Assembly: GCA_037389465.1 (NCBI GenBank)
Contig: JAZARR010000153.1
Location: forward strand, 4,263,001-4,327,000
Length of the DNA: 64,000 bases
From: Baylisascaris procyonis
Taxonomy: Eukaryota > Nematoda > Chromadorea > Rhabditida > Ascarididae
Direction: 5' to 3'
Shown one piece after another: positions 52,601 to 64,000 of the stretch. The stretch's first letter is position 1. Each line of letters begins with the position of its first letter. Below the pieces are notes generated by a model. That model had not been told where the DNA came from, did not search any database, and was given only the letters and a program-made list of their open reading frames with translations. Made by a program: the position numbers and the translations under genes.

Positions 52601-54603
52601 GAAATCTTTGAAGAGAACTTACCTCCTCAAATCTAGGAATCATCTCCGATATGAAGCTCATGTGCTTTTCCAAATCTGCTCACCATTTTTGCAAAACCTC
52701 ATCAAACACCCCTAAAAAGGTCTACCGTTTCAATTCTCAGAGCTGCAAATTGGTGAGGGTGAGATTACGGCTGTCGCAATACACCAAACTTTTATCCCAC
52801 AATTAAGCATAAGCAGCACCCATTGTGTGCACCTCTGAAGGAAAGTTATTTCTCGTTTGTTTTCATCCCTCGCTGCACTCACGTTACACCCTTCCGCCTG
52901 AGCGTATAACGAACCAAACTTCCTATAAAAGCACGTCCGTAAGGACATTTGCAAGGCAGGTCCGAAGGAATCCGGTTATCATGTCTCCAAACCCGGATAC
53001 GGAACAATGACCGCTCTTTATTCTTTCCTTTTTTATGACCATCGAACGAAATCTTTAGAGAGAACTTACCCCCTCAAATCTAGGAATCATCTCTGATATG
53101 AAGCTCATCTGCTTTTCAAAATCTGCTCACCATTTTTGCAAAACCTCATCATACACCCCTAAATAGCCCTGCCGTTTCAATTCTCAGGGCTCCAGATTTG
53201 TAAGGGTGAGATTACGGCTGTCGCAATACACCAAACTTTTATCCCACGATTAAGCATAAGCAGCACCCATTGTGTGCTCCTCTGAAGGAAAGTTATTTCT
53301 CGTTTGTTTTCATCCCTCGCTGCACTCACGTTACACCCTTCCGCCTGAGCGTATAGTGAACCAAACTTCCTATAAAAGCACATCCATAAGGACATTTGCA
53401 AGGCAGGTCCGAAGGAATCCGGTTATCATGTCTCCAAACCCGGATACCGAACAATGACCGCCCTTTATTGTTTCTTTGTTTGTGACCATTGAACTAAATC
53501 TTTGAAGAGAACTTACCTCCTCAAATCTAGGAATCATCTCCGATATGAAGCTCATGTGCTTTTCCAAATCTGCTCACCATTTTTGCAAAACCTCATCAAA
53601 CACCCCTAAAAAGGTCTACCGTTTCAATTCTCAGAGCTGCAAATTGGTGAGGGTGAGATTATGGCTGTCGCAATACACCAAACTTTTATCCCACAATTAA
53701 GCATAAGCAGGAGACGTTGTGTGCTCCTCTGAAGCAAAGTTATTTCTCGCTTGTTTTCATCCCTCGCTGCACTCACGTTACACCCTTCCGCCTGAGCGTA
53801 TAACGAACAAACTTCCTATAAAAGCACATGCGTAGGGACGTTTGCAAGGCAGGTCAGAAGGAATCCGGTTATCATGTCTCCAAACCCGGATACCGAACAA
53901 TGACCGCTCTTTATTGTTTCCTTTTTTATGACCATCGAACGAAATCTTTAGAGAGAACTTACCCCCTCAAATCTAGAAATCATCTCTGATATGAAGCTCA
54001 TCTGCTTTTCCAAATCTGCTCACGATTTTTGCAAAACCTCATCATACACCCCTAAATAGCCCTGCCGTTTCAATTCTCAGGGCTCCAGATTTGTAAGGGT
54101 GAGATTACGGCTGTCGCAATACACCAAACTTTTATCCCACAATTAAGCATAAGCAGCACCCGTTGTGTGCTCCTCTGGAGCAAAGTTATTTCTCGTTTGT
54201 TTTCATCCCTCGCTGCACTCACGTTACACCCTTCCGCCTGAGCGTATAGCGAACCAAACTTCCTATAAAAGCACATCCATAAGGACATTTGCAAGGCAGG
54301 TCCGAAGGAATCCGGTTATCATGTCTCCAAACCCGGATACCGAACAATGACCGCTCTTTATTGTTTCTTTTTTTATGACCATTGAACGAAATCTTTGAAG
54401 AGAACTTACCTCCTCAAATCTAGGAATCATCTCCGATATGAAGCTCATGTGCTTTTCCAAATCTGCTCACCATTTTTGCAAAACCTCATCAAACACCCCT
54501 AAAAAGGTCTACCGTTTCAATTCTCAGAGCTGCAAATTGGTGAGGGTGAGATTACGGCTGTCGCAATACACCAAACTTTTATCCCACAATTAAGCATAAG
54601 CAG

Positions 54604-57600
54604 GACCCGTTGTGTGCTCCTCTGAAGCAAAGTTATTTCTCGTTTGTTTTCATCCCTCGCTGCACTCACGTTACACCCTTCCGCCTGAGCGTATAACGAA
54701 CCAAACTTCCTATAAAAGCACGTTCGTAACGACATTTGCAAGGCAGGTCCGAAGGAATCCGGTTATCATGTCTCCAAACCCGGATACCGAACAATGACCG
54801 CTCTTTATTCTTTCTTTTTTTATGACCATCGAACGAAATCTTTGAACAGAACTTACCTCCTCAAATCTAGGAATCATCTCCGATATGAAGCTCATGTGCT
54901 TTTCCAAATCTGCTCACCATTTTTGCAAAACCTCGCCAAACACCCCTAAAAGCCCTACCGTTTCAATTCTCAGAGCTGCAAATTGGTGAGGGTGAGATTA
55001 CGGCTGTCGCAGTACACCAAACTTTTATCCCACAATTAAGCATAAGCAGGAGACGTTGTGTGCTCCTCTGAAGCAAAGTTATTTCACTCTTGTTTTCATC
55101 CCTCGCTGCACTCACGTTACACCCTTCCGCCTGAGCGTATAACGAACAAACTTCCTATAAAAGCACATCCGTAAGGACATTTGCAAGGCAGGTCCGAAGG
55201 AATCCGGTTATCATGTCTCCAAACCCGGATACCGAACAATGACCGCTCTTTATTGTTTCCTTTTTTATGACCATCGAACGAAATCTTTAGAGAGAACTTA
55301 CCTCCTCAAATCTAGGAATCATCTCCGATATGAAGCTCATCTGCTTTTCCAAATCTGCTCACCATTTTTGCAAAACCTCATCAAACACCCCTAAATAGCC
55401 CTGCCGTTTCAATTCTCAGGGCTCCAGATTTGTAAGGGTGAGATTGCGGCTGTCGCAATACACCAAACTTTTATCCCACAATTAAGCACAAGCAGCACCC
55501 ATTGTGTGCTCCTCTGAAGGAAAGTTATTTCTCGTTTGTTTTCATCCCTCGCTGCACTCACGTTACACCCTTCCGCCTGAGCGTATAACGAACCAAACTT
55601 CCTATAAAAGCACATCCGTAACGACATTTGCAAGGCAGGTCCGAGGGAATCCGGTTATCATGTCTCCAAACCCGGATACCGAACAATGACCGCTCTTTAT
55701 TCTTTCTTTTTTTATGACCATCGAACGAAATCTTTAGAGAGAACTTACCTCCTCAAATCTAGGAATCATCTCCGATATGAAGCTCATGTGCTTTTCCAAA
55801 TCTGCTCACCATTTTTGCAAAGCCTCATCAAACACCCCTAAAAAGGTCTACCGTTTCAATTCTCAGAGCTGCAAATTGGTGAGAGTGAGATTACGGCTGT
55901 CGCAATACACCAAACTTTTATCCCACAATTAAGCATAAGCAGGAGACGTTGTGTGCTACTCTGAAGCAAAGTTATTTCTCGTTTGTTTTCATCCCTCGCT
56001 GCACTCACGTTACACCCTTCCGCCCGAGCGTATAACGAACCAACTTCCTATAAAAGCACATCCGTAACGACATTTGCAAGGCAGGTCCGAAGGAATCCGG
56101 TTATCATGTCTCCAAACCCGGATACCGAACAATGACCGCTCTTTGTTCTTTCTTTTTTATGACCATCGAGCGAAATCTTTGAACAGAACTTACCTCCTCA
56201 AATCTAGGAATCATCTCCGATATGAAGCTCATGTGCTTTTCCAAATCTGCCCACCATTTTTGCAAAACCTCATCAAACACCCGTAATAGCTCCACGGTTT
56301 CTATCCTCAGGGCTGGAGATTTGTAAGGGTGAGATTACGGCTGTCGCAACACACCAAACTTTTATCCCACAATTAAGCATAAGTAGCACCCGTTGTGTGC
56401 TCCTCTGAAGCAAAGGTATTTCTCGTTTGTTTTCATCCCTCGCTGCACTCACGTCACAACCTTCCGCCTGAGCGTATAGCGAACCAAACTTCGTATAAAA
56501 GCACATCCATAAGGACATTTGCAAGGCAGGTCCGAAGGAATCCGGTTATCATGTCTCCAAACCCGGATACCGGACAATGACCGCTCTTTATTGTTTGTTT
56601 TTTTATGACCATCGAACGAAATCTTTAGAGAGAACTTACCTCCTCAAATCTAGGAATCATCTCCGATATGAAGCTCATCTGCTTTTCCAAATCTGCTCAC
56701 GATTTTTGCAAAACATCATCAAACACTCCTAAATAGCCCTGCCGTTTCAATTCTCAGGGCTGCAGATTTGTAAGGGTGAGATTACGGCTGTCGCAATACA
56801 CCAAACTTTTATCCCACAATTAAGCATAAGCAGGAGACGTTGTGTGCTCCTCTGAAGCAAAGTTATTTCTCGTTTGTTTTCATCCCTCGCTGCACTCACG
56901 TTACACCCTTCCGCCTGAGCGTATAGCGAACCAAACTTCCTATAAAAACACATCCATAAGGGCATTTGCAAGGCAGGTCCGAAGGAATCCGGTTATCATG
57001 TCTCCAAACCCGGATACCGAACAATGACCGCTCTTTATTGTTTCTTTTTTTATGACCATTGAACGAAATCTTTGAAGAGAACTTACCTCCTCAAATCTAA
57101 GAATCATCTCCGATATGAAGCTCATGTGCTTTTCCAAATCTGCTCACCATTTTTGCAAAACCTCATCAAACACCCCTAAAAAGGTCTACCGTTTCAATTC
57201 TCAGAGCTGCAAATTGGTGAGGGTGAGATTACGGCTGTCGCAATACACCAAACTTTTATCCCACAATTAACCTTAAGCAGGAGAGGTTGTGTGCTCCTCT
57301 GAAGCAAACTTATTTCTCGTTTGTTTTCATCCCTCGCTGCACTCACGTTACACCCTTCCGCCTGAGCGTATAACGAACCAAACTTCCTATAAAAGCACGT
57401 TCGTAACGACATTTGCAAGGCAGGTCCGAAGGAATCCGGTTATCATGTCTCCAAACCCGGATACCGAACAATGACCGCTCTTTATTCTTTCTTTTTTTAT
57501 GACCATCGAACGAAATCTTTGAACAGAACTTACCTCCTCAAATCTAGGAATCATCTCCGATATGAAGCTCATGTGCTTTTCCAAATCTGCTCACCATTTT

Positions 57601-58621
57601 TGCAAAACCTCGCCAAACACCCCTAAAAAGCCCTACCGTTTCAATTCTCAGAGCTGCAAATTGGTGAGGGTGAGATTACGGCTGTCGCAGTACACCAAAC
57701 TTTTATCCCACAATTAAGCATAAGCAGGAGACGTTGTGTGCTCCTCTGAAGCAAAGTTATTTCACTCTTGTTTTCATCCCTCGCTGCACTCACGTTACAC
57801 CCTTCCGCCTGAGCGTATAACGAACAAACTTCCTATAAAAGCACATCCGTAAGGACATTTGCAAGGCAGGTCCGAAGGAATCCGGTTATCATGTCTCCAA
57901 ACCCGGATACCGAACAATGACCGCTCTTTATTGTTTCCTTTTTTATGACCATCGAACGAAATCTTTAGAGAGAACTTACCCCCTCAAATCTACGAATCAT
58001 CTCTGATATGAAGCTCATCTGCTTTTCCAAATCTGCTCACCATTTTTGCAAAACCTCATCATACACCCCTAAATAGCCCTGCCGTTTCAATTCTCAGGGC
58101 TCCAGATTTGTAAGGGTGAGATTGCGGCTGTCGCAATACACCAAACTTTTATCCCACAATTAAGCACAAGCAGCACCCATTGTGTGCTCCTCTGAAGCAA
58201 AGTTATTTCTCGTTTGTTTTCATCCCTCGCTGCACTCACGTTACACCCTTCCGCCTGAGCGTATAACGAACCAAACTTCCTATAAAAGCACATCCGTAAC
58301 GACATTTGCAAGGCAGGTCCGAAGGAATCCGGTTATCATATCTCCAAACCCGGATACCGGACAATGACCGCTCTTTATTGTTTGTTTTTTTATGACCATC
58401 GAACGAAATCTTTAGAGAGAACTTACCTCCTCAAATCTAGGAATCATCTCCGATATGAAGCTCATCTGCTTTTCCAAATCTGCTCACGATTTTTGCAAAA
58501 CATCATCAAACACTCCTAAATAGCCCTGCCGTTTCAATTCTCAGGGCTGCAGATTTGTAAGGGTGAGATTACGGCTGTCGCAATACACCAAACTTTTATC
58601 CCACAATTAAGCATAAGCAGG
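54604..58621. repeat. hexamer-offset duplication (2677-2678 bp)
   Basis: Monomers at 54612, 55058 and 55504 pair with 57289, 57736 and 58182. Marks shared are AAGCACGTTCGTAACG, CCTCGCCAAACACC and TTATTTCACTCTTG (near 55080 and 57767), found at these places only, apart from the first, which recurs at about 61858. Confidence 0.8.
56194..56312 (-). pseudogene. exon-like module with open frame, altered acceptor
   Basis: The acceptor reads CTCCAG instead of CTGCAG but keeps AG at 56313-56314. The donor GTAAGT is at 56188-56193. The open frame extends to the WW pair and includes VELLRVFDEV. This is the only intact copy I found right of 50 kb. Confidence 0.35.
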
Positions 58622-61600
58622 AGACGTTGTGTGCTCCTCTGAAGCAAAGTTATTTCTCGTTTGTTTTCATCCCTCGCTGCACTCACGTTACACCCTTCCG
58701 CCTGAGCGTATAACGAACCAACTTCCTATAAAAGCACATCCGTAACGACATTTGCAAGGCAGGTCCGAAGGAATCCGGTTATCATGTCTCCAAACCCGGA
58801 TACCGAACAATGACCGCCCTTTATTGTTTCTTTGTTTGTGACCATTGAACGAAATCTTTGAAGAGAACTTACCTCCTCAAATCTAGGAATCATCTCCGAT
58901 ATGAAGCTCATGTGCTTTTCCAAATCTGCTCACCATTTTTGCAAAACCTCATCAAACACCCCTAAAAAGGTCTACCGTTTCAATTCTCAGAGCTGCAAAT
59001 TGGTGACGGTGAGATTACGGCTGTCGCAATACACGAAACTTTTATCCCACAATTAAGCATAAGCAGGAGACGTTGTGTGCTCCTCTGAAGGAAAGTTATT
59101 TCTCGCTTGTTTTCATCCCTCGCTGCACTCACGTTACACCCTTCCGCCTGAGCGTATAACGAACAAACTTCCTATAAAAGCACATGCGTAGGGACATTTG
59201 CAAGGCAGGTCAGAAGGAATCCGGTTATCATGTCTCCAAACCCGGATACCGAACAATGACCGCTCTTTATTGTTTCCTTTTTTATGACCATCGAACGAAA
59301 TCTTTAGAGAGAACTTACCCCCTCAAATCTAGGAATCATCTCTGATATGAAGCTCATCTGCTTTTCCAAATCTGCTCACCATTTTTGCAAAACCTCATCA
59401 TACACCCCTAAATAGCCCTGCCGTTTCAATTCTCAGGGCTCCAGATTTGTAAGGGTGAGATTACGGCTGTCGCAATACACCAAACTTTTATCCCACAATT
59501 AAGCATAAGCAGCACCCATTGTGTGCTCCTCTGAAGGAAAGTTATTTCTCGTTTGTTTTCATCCCTCGCTGCACTCACGTTACACCCTTCCGCCTGAGCG
59601 TATAGCGAACCAAACTTCCTATAAAAGCACATCCATAAGGACATTTGCAAGGCAGGTCCGAAGGAATCCGGTTATCATGTCTCCAAACCCGGATACCGAA
59701 CAATGACCGCTCTTTATTGTTTCTTTTTTTATGACCATTGAACGAAATCTTTGAAGAGAACTTACCTCCTCAAATCTAAGAATCATCTCCGATATGAAGC
59801 TCATGTGCTTTTCCAAATCTGCTCACCATTTTTGCAAAACCTCATCATACACCCCTAAATAGCCCTGCCGTTTCAATTCTCAGGGCTCCAGATTTGTAAG
59901 GGTGAGATTGCGGCTGTCGCAATACACCAAACTTTTATCCCACAACTAAGCACAAGCAGCACCCATTGTGTGCTCCTCTGAAGGAAAGTTATTTCTCGTT
60001 TGTTTTCATCCCTCGCTGCACTCACGTTACACCCTTCCGCCTGAGCGTATAACGAACCAAACTTCCTATAAAAGCACATCCGTAACGACATTTGCAAGGC
60101 AGGTCCGAAGGAATCCGGTTATCATATCTCCAAACCCGGATACCGGACAATGACCGCTCTTTATTGTTTGTTTTTTTATGACCATCGAACGAAATCTTTA
60201 GAGAGAACTTACCTCCTCAAATCTAGGAATCATCTCCGATATGAAGCTCATCTGCTTTTCCAAATCTGCTCACGATTTTTGCAAAACATCATCAAACACT
60301 CCTAAATAGCCCTGCCGTTTCAATTCTCAGGGCTGCAGATTTGTAAGGGTGAGATTACGGCTGTCGCAATACACCAAACTTTTATCCCACAATTAAGCAT
60401 AAGCAGGAGACGTTGTGTGCTCCTCTGAAGCAAAGTTATTTCTCGTTTGTTTTCATCCCTCGCTGCACTCACGTTACACCCTTCCGCCTGAGCGTATAAC
60501 GAACCAACTTCCTATAAAAGCACATCCGTAACGACATTTGCAAGGCAGGTCCGAAGGAATCCGGTTATCATGTCTCCAAACCCGGATACCGAACAATGAC
60601 CGCTCTTTATTGTTTCTTTTTTATGACCATTGAACGAAATCTTTGAAGAGAACTTACCTCCTCAAATCTAGGAATCATCTCCGATATGAAGCTCATGTGC
60701 TTTTCCAAATCTGCTCACCATTTTTGCAAAACCTCATCAAACACCCCTAAAAAGGTCTACCGTTTCAATTCTCAGAGCTGCAAATTGGTGAGGGTGAGAT
60801 TACGGCTGTCGCAATACACCAAACTTTTATCCCACAATTAAGCATAAGCAGGAGACGTTGTGTGCTCCTCTGAAGGAAAGTTATTTCTCGCTTGTTTTCA
60901 TCCCTCGCTGCACTCACGTTACACCCTTCCGCCTGAGCGTATAACGAACAAACTTCCTATAAAAGCACATGCGTAGGGACATTTGCAAGGCAGGTCAGAA
61001 GGAATCCGGTTATCATGTCTCCAAACCCGGATACCGAACAATGACCGCTCTTTATTGTTTCCTTTTTTATGACCATCGAACGAAATCTTTAGAGAGAACT
61101 TACCCCCTCAAATCTAGGAATCATCTCTGATATGAAGCTCATCTGCTTTTCCAAATCTGCTCACCATTTTTGCAAAACCTCATCATACACCCCTAAATAG
61201 CCCTGCCGTTTCAATTCTCAGGGCTCCAGATTTGTAAGGGTGAGATTACGGCTGTCGCAATACACCAAACTTTTATCCCACAATTAAGCATAAGCAGCAC
61301 CCATTGTGTGCTCCTCTGAAGGAAAGTTATTTCTCGTTTGTTTTCATCCCTCGCTGCACTCACGTTACACCCTTCCGCCTGAGCGTATAGCGAACCAAAC
61401 TTCCTATAAAAACACATCCATAAGGGCATTTGCAAGGCAGGTCCGAAGGAATCCGGTTATCATGTCTCCAAACCCGGATACCGAACAATGACCGCTCTTT
61501 ATTGTTTCTTTTTTTATGACCATTGAACGAAATCTTTGAAGAGAACTTACCTCCTCAAATCTAAGAATCATCTCCGATATGAAGCTCATGTGCTTTTCCA

Positions 61601-61740
61601 AATCTGCTCACCATTTTTGCAAAACCTCATCAAACACCCCTAAAAAGGTCTACCGTTTCAATTCTCAGAGCTGCAAATTGGTGAGGGTGAGATTACGGCT
61701 GTCGCAATACACCAAACTTTTATCCCACAATTAACCTTAA
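58174..61740. repeat. tetramer duplication (offset 1785-1786 bp)
   Basis: Monomers at 58182, 58629, 59075 and 59521 match 59968, 60415, 60860 and 61306. Shared marks are ATCATATCTCC with CCGGACAATG, CGAACCAACTTCC, TCTCGCTTGTTTTC with CATGCGTAGGG, and CACCCATTGTG. Differences include CTTTGTTTGTGACC near 58830 against CTTTTTTATGACC near 60616. Confidence 0.85.
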
Positions 61741-62100
61741 GCAGGAGAGGTTGTGTGCTCCTCTGAAGCAAACTTATTTCTCGTTTGTTTTCATCCCTCG
61801 CTGCACTCACGTTACACCCTTCCGCCTGAGCGTATAACGAACCAAACTTCCTATAAAAGCACGTTCGTAACGACATTTGCAAGGCAGGTCCGAAGGAATC
61901 CGGTTATCATGTCTCCAAACCCGGATACCGAACAATGACCGCTCTTTATTCTTTCTTTTTTTATGACCATCGAACGAAATCTTTGAACAGAACTTACCTC
62001 CTCAAATCTAGGAATCATCTCCGATATGAAGCTCATGTGCTTTTCCAAATCTGCTCACCATTTTTGCAAAACCTCATCAAACACCCCTAAAAAGCCCTAC
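61370..62100. repeat. segment matching 56906-57636 (10-monomer offset, 4464 bp)
   Basis: Marks TATAAAAACACATCC, AATTAACCTTAAGCAGG and GGTTGTGTGCTCC with AAACTTATTT occur only at these two places. The 5' boundary falls inside a monomer, because 61306 begins like 59521 and then switches to the 56842 type. Confidence 0.85.
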
Positions 62101-62191
62101 CGTTTCAATTCTCAGAGCTGCAAATTGGTGAGGGTGAGATTACGGCTGTCGCAATACAGCCAACTTTTATGCTACAATTAAGCATAAGCAG

Positions 62192-62631
62192 CACCCGTTG
62201 TGTGCTCCTCTGGAGCAAAGTTATTTCTCGTTTGTTTTCATCCCTCGCTGCACTCACGTTACACCCTTCCGCCTGAGCGTATAGCGAACCAAACTTCCTA
62301 TAAAAGCACATCCATAAGGACATTTGCAAGGCAGGTCCGAAGGAATCCGGTTATCATGTCTCCAAACCCGGATACCGAACAATGACCGCCCTTTATTGTT
62401 TCTTTTTTTGTGAACGAAATCTTTGAAGAGAACTTACCTCCTCAAATCTAGGAATCATCTCCGATATGAAGCTCATGTGCTTTTCCAAATCTGCTCACCA
62501 TTTTCGCAAAACGTCATCAAACACCCCTAAAAAGGTCTACCGTTTCAATTCTCAGAGCTGCAAATTGGTGAGGGTGAGATTACGGCTGTCGCAATACACC
62601 AAACTTTTATCCCACAATTAAGCATAAGCAG
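62192..62631. repeat. shortened monomer (440 bp) with a 7-bp deletion
   Basis: The usual TTTGTGACCATTGAACG reads TTTTGTGAACG at about 62405-62415, removing seven bases (CCATTGA or an equivalent alignment). The landmark spacing here is 440 instead of 446-447. The copy also carries CTCTGGAGC, otherwise seen only at 54165. Confidence 0.85.
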
Positions 62632-64000
62632 GAGACGTTGTGTGCTCCTCTGAAGCAAAGTTATTTCTCGCTTGTTTTCATCCCTCGCTGCACTCACGTT
62701 ACACCCTTCCGCCTGAGCGTATAACGAACAAACTTCCTATAAAAGCACATCCGTAAGGACATTTGCAAGGCAGGTCCGAAGGAATCCGGTTATCATGTCT
62801 CCAAACCCGGATACCGAACAATGACCGCTCTTTATTGTTTCCTTTTTTATGACCATCGAACGAAATCTTTAGAGAGAACTTACCCCCTCAAATCTACGAA
62901 TCATCTCTGATATGAAGCTCATCTGCTTTTCCAAATCTGCTCACCATTTTTGCAAAACCTCATCATACACCCCTAAATAGCCCTGCCGTTTCAATTCTCA
63001 GGGCTCCAGATTTGTAAGGGTGAGATTACGGCTGTCGCAATACACCAAACTTTTATCCCACAATTAAGCATAAGCAGCACCCATTGTGTGCTCCTCTGAA
63101 GGAAAGTTATTTCTCGTTTGTTTTCATCCCTCGCTGCACTCACGTTACACCCTTCCGCCTGAGCGTATAACGAACCAAACTTCCTATAAAAGCACATCCG
63201 TAACGACATTTGCAAGGCAGGTCCGAGGGAATCCGGTTATCATGTCTCCAAACCCGGATACCGAACAATGACCGCTCTTTATTCTTTCTTTTTTTATGAC
63301 CATCGAACGAAATCTTTAGAGAGAACTTACCTCCTCAAATCTAGGAATCATCTCCGATATGAAGCTCATGTGCTTTTCCAAATCTGCTCACCATTTTTGC
63401 AAAGCCTCATCAAACACCCGTAATAGCTCCACGGTTTCTATCCTCAGGGCTGCAGATTTGTAAGGGTGAGATTACGGCTATCGCAATACACCAAACTTTT
63501 ATCCCACAATTAAGCATAGGTAGCACCCGTTGTGTGCTCCTCTGAAGCAAAGGTATTTCTCGTTTGTTTTCATCCCTCGCTGCACTCACGTTACACCCTT
63601 CCGCCTGAGCGTATAGGGAACCAAACTTCCTATAAAAGCACATCCATAACGACATTTGCAAGGCAGGTCCGAAGGAATCCGGTTATCATGTCTCCAAACC
63701 CGGATACCGAACAATGACCGCTCTTTATTGTTTCTTTTTTTATGACCATCGAGCGAAATCTTTGAACAGAACTTACCTCCTCAAATCTAGGAATCATCTC
63801 CGATATGAAGCTCATGTGCTTTTCCAAATCTGCTCACCATTTTTGCAAAACCTCATCAAACACCCCTAAAAAGGTGTACCGTTTCAATTCTCAGAGCTGC
63901 AAATTGGTGAGGGTGAGATTACGGCTGTCGCAATACACGAAACTTTTATCCCACAATTAAGCATAAGCAGGAGACGTTGTGTGCTCCTCTGAAGGAAAGT

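Larger units (their letters stand above)
1057..64000. repeat. 446-bp satellite array, about 141 complete tandem monomers
   Basis: All monomers run in the same direction. The GTGTGCTCC landmark (point variants included) begins at: 1065, 1512, 1957, 2402, 2849, 3295, 3741, 4188, 4634, 5080, 5526, 5973, 6420, 6867, 7314, 7760, 8207, 8653, 9099, 9546, 9992, 10439, 10885, 11331, 11778, 12224, 12670, 13117, 13564, 14011, 14457, 14904, 15351, 15797, 16244, 16690, 17137, 17583, 18029, 18476, 18922, 19367, 19813, 20260, 20704, 21149, 21596, 22042, 22488, 22935, 23380, 23827, 24273, 24719, 25166, 25613, 26057, 26504, 26951, 27398, 27843, 28290, 28736, 29182, 29628, 30073, 30520, 30966, 31410, 31857, 32303, 32749, 33195, 33642, 34089, 34536, 34981, 35428, 35874, 36320, 36767, 37213, 37659, 38106, 38551, 38998, 39444, 39889, 40336, 40782, 41228, 41674, 42121, 42566, 43013, 43459, 43904, 44351, 44797, 45243, 45689, 46134, 46581, 47027, 47473, 47920, 48365, 48810, 49257, 49704, 50148, 50593, 51039, 51485, 51932, 52378, 52825, 53272, 53719, 54165, 54612, 55058, 55504, 55951, 56395, 56842, 57289, 57736, 58182, 58629, 59075, 59521, 59968, 60415, 60860, 61306, 61753, 62200, 62640, 63086, 63532, 63979. 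Neighbouring monomers differ by substitutions and one- or two-base indels. I do not recognise the family. Confidence 0.98.

Noticed and set aside
1057..64000. CRISPR array
   Set aside because: Unit length is about 446 bp and the entire unit is conserved. There are no short repeats separated by unique spacers.
1057..64000. Ribosomal DNA intergenic-spacer subrepeats
   Set aside because: Such subrepeats can carry promoter copies, but 141 units over 63 kb without any rRNA gene is far outside the usual arrangement, and no rRNA sequence is seen.

Overview
The window is almost entirely one tandem repeat. From about 1057 to the last base it holds a head-to-tail satellite array with a period of 446-447 bp. 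I located the landmark GTGTGCTCC (or its point variants) 142 times, at 1065 through 63979. That gives 141 complete monomers, a mean spacing of 446.2 bp, and one truncated copy at the right edge. The array clearly continues past 64000. A long, homogeneous, medium-period satellite with higher-order structure, next to LTR-like DNA and carrying spliceosomal-type splice signals, points to a eukaryotic nuclear genome. An arthropod or other animal is plausible, but nothing here fixes the species. No gene with a supportable protein product, tRNA, rRNA or CRISPR array was found.

Layout: (i) 1-756 is non-repetitive, AT-leaning DNA without a recognisable gene. (ii) 757-1058 looks like a long terminal repeat: it starts TGT, ends ACA, has a TATA box at 994-1001 and a poly(A) signal at 1017-1022, and its end coincides within a base or two with the first satellite base. 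(iii) 1057-about 16500 is satellite rich in monomers with TTTAAAAG where later copies have TATAAAAG, and contains recent tetramer, pentamer, trimer and dimer duplications. (iv) About 16.5-31 kb is mixed, with 12-, 10- and 5-monomer relationships. (v) About 31-50 kb is the most homogeneous part, dominated by a 3-monomer higher-order repeat (about 1339 bp) with interspersed 5-monomer spacing. (vi) About 50-64 kb is again more varied, with interleaved 4-, 6- and 10-monomer duplications and several monomers carrying small private deletions.

The most interesting signal inside the monomer is on the minus strand. A 119-120 nt segment is bounded by a good 3' splice acceptor (pyrimidine-rich, ending CAG) and a near-perfect 5' donor (GAG|GTAAGT or GAG|GTGAGT). 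In seven monomers this segment is one open frame of 39 codons that reads like a helical protein segment. About 40-50 nt past the donor lies an AATAAA. The satellite may therefore descend from a captured exon with flanking intron, amplified to about 141 copies. The plus strand of most monomers carries a TATAAAAG box. Whether any of this is transcribed or spliced cannot be told from sequence alone. The many 60-85 codon open frames in the array are by-products of homogenised repeats and are not annotated as genes.
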